Assembly: GCF_002127325.2 (NCBI RefSeq)
Contig: NC_035435.2
Coordinates: forward strand, 115,493,671-115,557,670
Length of the DNA stretch: 64,000 bases
From: Helianthus annuus
Taxonomy: Eukaryota; Streptophyta; Magnoliopsida; Asterales; Asteraceae
Direction of reading: 5' to 3'
Shown: positions 58,002 to 64,000 of the stretch, piece after piece
Position numbering within the stretch: the stretch's first letter is position 1
How the letters are laid out: the number at the start of each line of letters is the position of its first letter
Made by a program: the position numbers and the translations under genes
Notes under the pieces: generated by a model
The model's input: the letters and a program-made list of their open reading frames with translations, nothing else
Told to the model about the DNA's origin: nothing
Database searches by the model: none

Positions 58002-58384
58002 TTTATTTTGATTTCGTCTTATTGTAGTCTTATGAAATATTAATGAATGGTAATGAATTATTAACAACGCCACGAACTCCAAAAAATTGACTTGGGAACC
58101 GCCATAACGCCAAAAAAAATTATCGATGTGATACAAACAATTAATTCAACGAGACAAATCCAAAAAAAAGTAAAACGTCAAGTAGTTAATGAATCTAATT
58201 AACGCCAAAATAATCGTAGACGCAAAAAATGAAGCAGCATGTGAAACATGAAATTGGGAAAAAAGAAGATTAAAAAGACAATAAAGCCCCTCGCACCCTG
58301 ATTATATCCAGCGCCACGTGTTCCATCAGGATGCGTTCTCACCGTTCTCACACTTTAGGGCGTTTTCTCCTGATCACGTTTCTC

Positions 58385-59094
58385 TATATATAATATTGTT
58401 TTGTAAGTATTTTTTGTCCATCACAGATCAGGCCTGTGGGTGTGATGGGTGGAAGATACATGACCCAATCTCACGTGGAGTCATGATATATCAATTTCTT
58501 TTTTTTTTAAAAAAAAGATATAAAATATTTGAAATTATTTTAAGACAATAATCTTTAATCTTAAAACCCAATAAACTCTCTAAACCCGGTAACACTTTTT
58601 AAACTCAATAACACTTTGAAAATGTAAAATCCATTAATCTTTTTAAAACAAACTAGTATTAAGATTCGTCGCGTTGCAACGGAGTGTAAAACTGGGTAAA
58701 TAACTAAGAGCATGCGCGTTGCCAAAAAACCAACATTACATGACAAAAGTCACTTCTAACCATTACTTTATATGTGAAGTGAATTAAGAAAGTTACAACA
58801 CAATTAACATAAAGGTCACAACCAAAACGACACCCAATTGTAATACCAAACTGAGGGACTAAACATGTAAATAAGAAAAGGTAACAAACGGAAAAACTTT
58901 ATTAAAGTCAAGTGATTAAACACGTATATTAGAAAACTTAAAATAGAGAAACCATATAAGTTAAAGTAGAGAAACTATATGATAAATATAGTAAGAGGCA
59001 GGAGATGCAATTAGAAAATTGCACTAAAGGACAAAATCCATTAAAAGACAAACCCTTAGCATTGTAGGTAAGGGTTGTTCTTTAGAGCATTCAC
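58385..59094. other. Intergenic, no gene seen
   Basis: AT-rich. A short hairpin-capable stretch CCATCACAGATCAGGCCTG...GTGATGG lies at 58419-58448. Otherwise nothing recognised. Confidence 0.4.
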
Positions 59095-59381
59095 ATCCAT
59101 CCCACCATATTTTCACTCTAAATTACACTAAAAAATACTACATTTTCTCTCTTCTTTTCAATTAAATAATATTTTTTATACCTTTATCATTACGTTTTCT
59201 CTCTCCTCTATTCACAACCACTTTCAAAATATATTAAAAAATTATAGGGGTGAACAGTATCCCCCAAAATATACAGATGAACAGTAACATTTTCTCTCTC
59301 TTCTACTCACAACCACTTTTTATACTCTTTATATTTTAAAAACACCCCACACAGAATTTGATGCCATGGATGTGAATGCTC
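59095..59381. mobile_element. Tourist-like Harbinger MITE
   Basis: TIRs GAGCATTCACATCCAT, target duplication TTA (59092-59094 and 59382-59384). AT-rich, non-coding. Confidence 0.85.
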
Positions 59382-59830
59382 TTAGAGTATATTTATAATT
59401 ATAATTATAATTAGCTTATCCAAACCCAACTATCTTTTTTTTAAACACATTAGCTCATTTAAACCCAATTACTACACAAGTATCGTGATGAAACAAATTA
59501 ATGTTGACCGAACATTGGTACCAATATCGATATTATCAGAATCGGTACCAATATCCATTTTTATGTTTTTCGATCGAAGTAAAACATATGTCGATATTCT
59601 TTTGGACATATCATGATATTATTTTACGCTACCGATACCATAGAAACTAAACCGATATCAACCAAATTTCCCGCCGGAACACCCGGTGAAATCGACTAGT
59701 ACATGTGTACGTACACTTAATAAACACTTGTAGAGTTTTGATTGATTAGTCAAACCTTTGGCCTTGCAAACTTACTGATCCCTCCAACTGAGATTTGAGC
59801 AGAGAAAAGTACTAGAAAATCCCGAATATC
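59382..59830. other. Intergenic, no gene seen
   Basis: Holds repeated GGTACCAATATC words (59517 and 59556) and CGATATC-type words up to about 59660, possibly a degraded MITE. Confidence 0.4.
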
Positions 59831-60007
59831 ATGCCGGTGACCCATGATCCGTCGCCTTCAACCTCTAGTGTTTTGTCCATAAAACCTAGACTTAGCCCCC
59901 TTGTCCCAACTTGCTCCATCTCCCTCTTAAACTCATTGTTACTCCTTGGTTCAAATCACCATTATTCATCTCCACCCACATCTACATCTTTCCATGTCAT
60001 TGTTTAG
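59831..60007 (+). CDS. Short 58-codon ORF, possible orphan first exon
   Basis: ATG at 59831, stop at 60005-60007. It encodes a Ser/Thr/Pro-rich N-terminus (MPVTHDPSPSTSSVL) and a Leu-rich stretch (SISLLNSLLLLG), like an organelle-targeting or signal-type leader. It lies less than 200 bp before the retroelement at 60203, which could have separated it from its downstream exons. No family recognised. Confidence 0.3.
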   Translation: MPVTHDPSPSTSSVLSIKPRLSPLVPTCSISLLNSLLLLGSNHHYSSPPTSTSFHVIV

Positions 60008-60533
60008 GTACCTATCTAATCTTCCACTAATAATACATAATACATATTACCTGCAATCATGCTTAAAATCGGTAAGGTTTGTGCTACAAAAATATTTAGT
60101 TTCTAAACTGTTCGGGGAAATTTGCGTGAAGAAAGAAACTAAAGGACAATATCCAATAATATTGTTTCTTTTTTGATAATAAATCAGATATAACTAATCA
60201 TTTATAACAACCCTCCTAAAACCCCTTAACATAACCCTAAACGTCCTAAAATATACCCCGTATACGAGAAACGAGCCTAAAATACCTTTGTATTAATAAA
60301 AATCAAACAAAAACAAATATATGGGGTTGTCGCGGGCCGCGACCCGGACCCCCTAAATCTGTCGCGGGGTGCGACATAGTGACACTGGGCGACACCCTGG
60401 TCCGCCAAGTGTCCGGATACGTGTGGAAGCTATTATGTGACTTGACAAGCCTACAACCGCCATTAAGGCCCTCGCGGGTCGTGACAGAGATGGAGGTGGT
60501 CCTCGCGGGGCGCGAGGGACCCCTCGGCCAGCC

Positions 60534-60540
60534 TATATAA
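60534..60540 (+). promoter_or_regulatory. LTR TATA box
   Basis: TATATAA after CCAGCC, immediately downstream of the palindromic GC-rich words. Confidence 0.65.
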
Positions 60541-60877
60541 GAGGCCCCAGGCCTCATTTGATCGTTGTTCATTTTCTGAATTTCTCTCTCAACTTTTGTT
60601 AGTTAAAATACTCAGGTATTATACCCTAAAAAGCGAAGCTCTGGCTCGTTGTAAGTATTATAACTCCCGATCACATATCAGTTACCCTACCCGATTGATT
60701 TAAGGCTCCGTAACGCATGTTAAGGCTCTACCTGACTTAGTCGTTGGAGTTCTGTCTTGTGTTACACCCGATTGATCTAGGACTCCGTGATGCATGTCAA
60801 GGCTCTGCCTGACTCAGTCATTGGAGTTCTGTCTCGAGTTGTACGGTTAATGTGATTTGGGTTATCTTACTAACACG

Positions 60878-61285
60878 CATTGTTGTAAAACAAGGTTTCC
60901 AAGGCCGAGTACTCCCCGAGTAGTCGCTACAAGGTAGGCGGCCGAGGCGACTTTCTTTGACTCCGCCTAATTACTTGGAATCGGTCAAACACGGTCAACC
61001 TCGGCCAAAACCGTATCTCGTAGGTCAACTTGGCTGAGTTTGACTTAAAAAAATAATAAAACATAATTTTTATGCCTATCATATTAAAGAATGAATATTA
61101 TTTTCATGTATTTTGTTATAGATATTAGTAAATTTATGCTATTTGACATATATTTAATTTCCAAAATCTAATTTCTTTATAATTTAACATGTCCGAGTAC
61201 TTCCCGAGTACTCTCCGCCTAGGCCGAGTACTCTCAACTCCCCGGTCGACCGACTAGAGAGCACCTAGCGACTTTTGCAACCATG
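60878..61285. mobile_element. hAT-type MITE inside the LTR
   Basis: Terminal repeats CATTGTTGTAAAA and, reverse-complemented, CATGGTTGCAAAA. Perfect 8-bp duplication CTAACACG (60870-60877 and 61286-61293). The related LTR at 1867-2946 could show the empty state. CGAGTACTC words are repeated near both ends. Confidence 0.85.
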
Positions 61286-62033
61286 CTAACACGTGTGCAT
61301 TGTTTAATTTTAATAGATAATAACCAGGAGAATCACCAGGAAGCTATAGTAGTATCACCTAAATCAACAATGTGAGTCATTCTTTTTTTTTTCTACCAAA
61401 TTGTTTTACCAAAACCTCAAATGTTTTCAATTACAATTACAGTGATTAAGTCTTTGTAATTCTATAATTGCTGCCAGTATTATAGGGTTTGTATACAGTA
61501 CTTGGTAACCTTCATAATTGGGCACGGGTATCCAATGTGTGATATGACCATAGTCACAGATCCGTCGAGTGACACGTACTAAACGAGTAATTGTGTAGAT
61601 ATAAACATTGTAATTGCCTTTAATACTATAATATGTAACAACTGATGTTTTACAAATCGGAATGAACTCGCCAGTATTTTTTGCTGATAAAATGTTTTTA
61701 AAACGTGTTTCAGGTAACTTAATGTGAAGCCAATAGAAGCCACCTGGAGAGCACTGAAGGCTTAAAATTGTGGCTATAAAAGTTACCAAATAAAGAAAAG
61801 GAGTTTATGTTTTTAGTAATTAGGGTTTATCCCTACAAATGTATTGTCAAATGAATCTTGGGTCTTATCCCATTTATTATCATAAAACTTTGGTGTTTAA
61901 CTCTGATAAAAATATTTCCTAACTACGGTCCTGATGTATGAATTCCGTTGCGTAATTAATAAACACCGATATCATCTGATCTGAGCTCGCGGCACCCGCT
62001 CCCAGGGCAGGGGTCGGGGGCTACGACAGAAGG

Positions 62034-62046
62034 TGGTATCAGAGCT
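62034..62046 (+). other. Primer binding site (initiator tRNA-Met)
   Basis: TGGTATCAGAGCT five bases after the LTR, one mismatch from the standard tRNA-iMet complement in this window. Confidence 0.85.
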
Positions 62047-62186
62047 ACAGCCACTGGTTTAGGCCAATGAGGTGTTCCGCTGATATCTAAATTTTAAATA
62101 AACTATGTTAGGAAATAATTTATGTGATTATGTGTAAATACGTATATTACTGTTTTGTGTTATTCGACAATTTGTTAGTTTACAGT

Positions 62187-62927
62187 ATGAGTGAGCAAGG
62201 TACATCCGACACTTATCGTCAATTAGCTAGTTCCCCAAAAGATGAAGGAACCTCATCTCAGCCAAACCCCTCAGGATACTCAGCTGATACTTAGGAAGGA
62301 ATATTTATTTTTAAGGCATAGTCTGAGAAGCCATTCCCTCCTAATAAGAGAGGATGGTTTAGTAGGGGAGCACATGAGAGGAGGAAGAGGATGAAGAAAT
62401 TACAACAACAGAGAGCATTAGTAAGAGCTAATAGGGAAGTGAATGCACAAACCCAGGAAATAGTCAATAGGCAACCGTGGGAAGAGGAACTTGATAGATA
62501 GTTGGCAGATTTCCATATGCTAGCTACTACCGCAGTAGACTCTAACCTAAACTAAATAGCTGAACCACCACGGTTACCTTTATTTCCAGACCAACAAATG
62601 TTAGAACCCAACCCAGAAAACCAATTCCCGATACCTGCATTCGATCCCAATGAGTTACCTAGAATCCCAACCCCAATCTCTTCAGAATATGATTCATAGT
62701 TAGATGACAATAGGTCGTATTCGGCCCTATATACTCCCGAAGAACCAGCGCCAGTCCCACCATTAAACCCACCACTGAGTCGAGAATATGTGCTGGAACT
62801 CCGTCAGTATGGCGAAAACTTAGTGGATGAAGGGAATAGAATTCGGCAGATAGGAGAGCAGTTAGTTTGGAAATATGATGAGAATGAGATGCAGTATTGG
62901 ATGAACGACACCTATAATAATACCTAG
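62187..62927 (+). pseudogene. Decayed extra ORF before gag in the right-edge element
   Basis: One frame from ATG 62187 to TAG 62925-62927 (246 codons) is interrupted by stops at 62292, 62319, 62499, 62553 and 62697. Each is TAG or TAA and is explained by CAG or CAA losing its C. No frameshift is needed. The protein starts MSEQGTSDTYRQLASSPKDE, has a basic helical segment (GAHERRKRMKKLQQQRALVR), a Pro-rich middle and an acidic helical end. Position matches the extra ORF at 33994-35235. The sequences are not obviously alike, but the plan (basic patch, Pro-rich, helical end) is. Function unknown. Confidence 0.7.
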
Positions 62928-63188
62928 AAATGTGTGTAATATTGTATTTTGATAAAAAAATAAAAAAAATAATAAATATATAACCAACTAAATAGACTAA
63001 AATAGATATAGATGCATAACTACTAGTATGTTTTATTTCCAGTTGTAATATATAACCGATGCATATATACATAAAAAGAGTAAAGTCGCAATGTTCGACG
63101 TTTTTGATCAACCTGCTTGTGTGATTGTGGTATAAATATCTGTATTAAATTCTGTGATATTGATACCTGATAAATGTTTATAATTCAG

Positions 63189-64000
63189 ATGTCGAATGAA
63201 GTAAATCAGGAAAACCAGAATAATAATAATAATAATAATAACAAGAACCAAGTGAATAATAGTGCCATTGAACATATAGTCACACAAGGAATTATAGATG
63301 CTATGCCATATATTATCAAGACAGTTAAAGAAGCAGAAAATAATAAATCTGTAACTGGAAGTAAACGTCAACCCACTGAACCAAGTCATAGTGTGAACGA
63401 AAATCACCAACTCTTGATCCAAACTCCAATTCCAAAAAGAAGAACAACCATTTCTTATGGTTGTTCTTATAAAGAATTCTTGGCCTGCAAACCAATAGAA
63501 TTCTCAGGCAATAAAGGAGCCATTGCAGCCTCACGTTGGATAGAAAAAACAGAAGCAGTCATAAAAATAAGTAAATGTGCTGATGAAGATAAGATTATGT
63601 TTGCTTCTAATCTTTTAAAAAATGCAGCCTTAAAATGGTGGAATACTATTCTCTAGTCTAGAGGAAGTGACAGAGTTTATAATATGGAATGGACCAACTT
63701 TAAGGAAATGGTTGAAAGAAAATTATGTCCTCCCAATGAAAAGGAACAAACTGCCAAAAAGTTCCTAAACCACAAAATGACTGGAATAGATTGCAAAGGT
63801 TACACTACCATTCTTCGAATATGCTAGAATAGTGCTAACCTTAGCCTCACCTGAGCCAACATTAATCTCCCGTTATATTTGGGGATTAATTAGTGGGATC
63901 AGACATGTAGTCAAGGCAGCTAGACCCCATACCACAGAAGAAGCAGTAGACCTAGCCAATACCCTGACTGACGAATTGGTACGCACACAAGAGGAAAACC
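63189..64000 (+). pseudogene. gag of the right-edge element, decayed and cut by the window edge
   Basis: ATG at 63189. An Asn-rich start is followed by a retrotransposon Gag domain: CSYKEFLACKPIEFSGNK, WIEKTEAVIKISKCADED, KNAALKWWNTI, then RYIWGLISGIRHVVKAARP. A TAG at 63654-63656 sits where Gln is expected (CAG to TAG), and a 1-bp frameshift lies at about 63805. The frame continues to the edge without other damage. Confidence 0.85.

Larger units (their letters stand above)
56078..58384 (+). mobile_element. (TA)n-flanked, GGCGTTTT/AAAACGCC-rich element (copy B) with decayed ORFs
   Basis: It lies between TA-rich runs. The left end is GGTCAGGATTTAGG, then AAGTGTAAGAACAGTGAGAA. The right end, reverse-complemented, has AAGTGTGAGAACGGTGAGAA. 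These cores match copy A at 7481-8690. The interior has about ten exact GGCGTTTT or AAAACGCC words plus near-copies. Unlike copy A it carries two coding remnants (56639-56977 and 57420-58001), so it may derive from the autonomous or a gene-carrying form. Superfamily not resolved. Confidence 0.6.
60203..62028 (+). repeat. 5' LTR of the right-edge element
   Basis: Starts TATAACAACCC (probably TGTAACAACCC before a TG-to-TA change) and ends GGGGGCTACGACA five bases before the primer site. TATA box at 60534-60540. GC-rich palindromic words (TCGCGGGCCGCGA and variants) at 60329-60520 lie just upstream. Contains the MITE at 60878-61285. Confidence 0.8.
60203..64000 (+). mobile_element. Ty3/gypsy element, 5' part, running off the right edge
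   Basis: 5' LTR, primer site, decayed extra ORF and decayed gag in order. The family also supplies the LTR piece at 1867-2946. Pol is outside the window, so the lineage is not proven. The Gag (YKEFLACKPIEFSG, AALKWWNTI) resembles that of the Tekay-like element ([23 protein letters not shown]). Confidence 0.85.

Noticed and set aside
61427..61789. 120-codon minus-strand frame inside the right-edge LTR
   Set aside because: It falls wholly in non-coding LTR sequence conserved with 2230-2946, where the same frame is not open.
62659..63422. Minus-strand frames of 150 and 104 codons opposite the extra ORF and gag
   Set aside because: They are shadows of AT-rich coding sequence on the plus strand. 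The plus-strand frames carry the Gag blocks.

Overview
This is plant nuclear DNA, most likely from a large-genome eudicot and probably the daisy family (Asteraceae). The evidence is the repeat content: Tekay-type chromovirus and Tat-type LTR retrotransposons with LTRs of about 3.1-3.4 kb, many MITEs with clean target duplications, tRNA-derived SINEs, a LINE remnant and very few host exons. The family assignment is inference from repeat style. I see no rRNA or tRNA gene and no CRISPR array.

Layout. 1-2946: two LTR pieces, a minus-strand LTR running in from the left edge and the 3' part of a plus-strand LTR. 2947-7160: low-copy sequence with exon-like scraps, split by a 3.3-kb solo LTR (3695-6998) that has a perfect 5-bp target duplication. 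7481-8757: a (TA)n-flanked element full of the word GGCGTTTT. 9454-10125: the only convincing host gene, a single-exon 223-aa plant protein of unknown function. 10477-21150: small transposons, including three SINEs, hAT, Harbinger and Mutator-type MITEs, a decayed Harbinger transposase and a 5'-truncated LINE. One Mutator-type MITE sits in a local tandem duplication whose second copy preserves the empty site.

22087-40543: a 14-kb full-length, apparently intact Tekay-like element on the minus strand (24715-38768), with nearly identical LTRs, PBS, PPT, an uninterrupted 1515-aa Gag-Pol and an extra 413-aa ORF upstream of gag. It has no matching target duplication, and its two flanks are LTR fragments of opposite orientation. 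40544-55875: an old Tat-lineage element on the plus strand. Its pol is degenerate and is interrupted by two solo LTRs, each with a perfect 5-bp duplication. Between pol and the 3' LTR it carries a six-exon gene on the antisense strand with its own TATA box. 56078-58384: a second GGCGTTTT element, containing two decayed ORFs of unknown family. 59095-60007: a Tourist-like MITE and a 58-codon ORF. 60203 to the end: the 5' part of another Ty3/gypsy element (LTR, PBS, decayed extra ORF, decayed gag), with a hAT-type MITE inside its LTR.

The genes do not form one pathway. The coherent units are the transposons. The most unusual are the Tat antisense gene, the extra ORF before gag in two different gypsy elements, and the GGCGTTTT/(TA)n element family. 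In several unrelated LTR families, short family-specific palindromic GC-rich words are clustered upstream of the TATA box.
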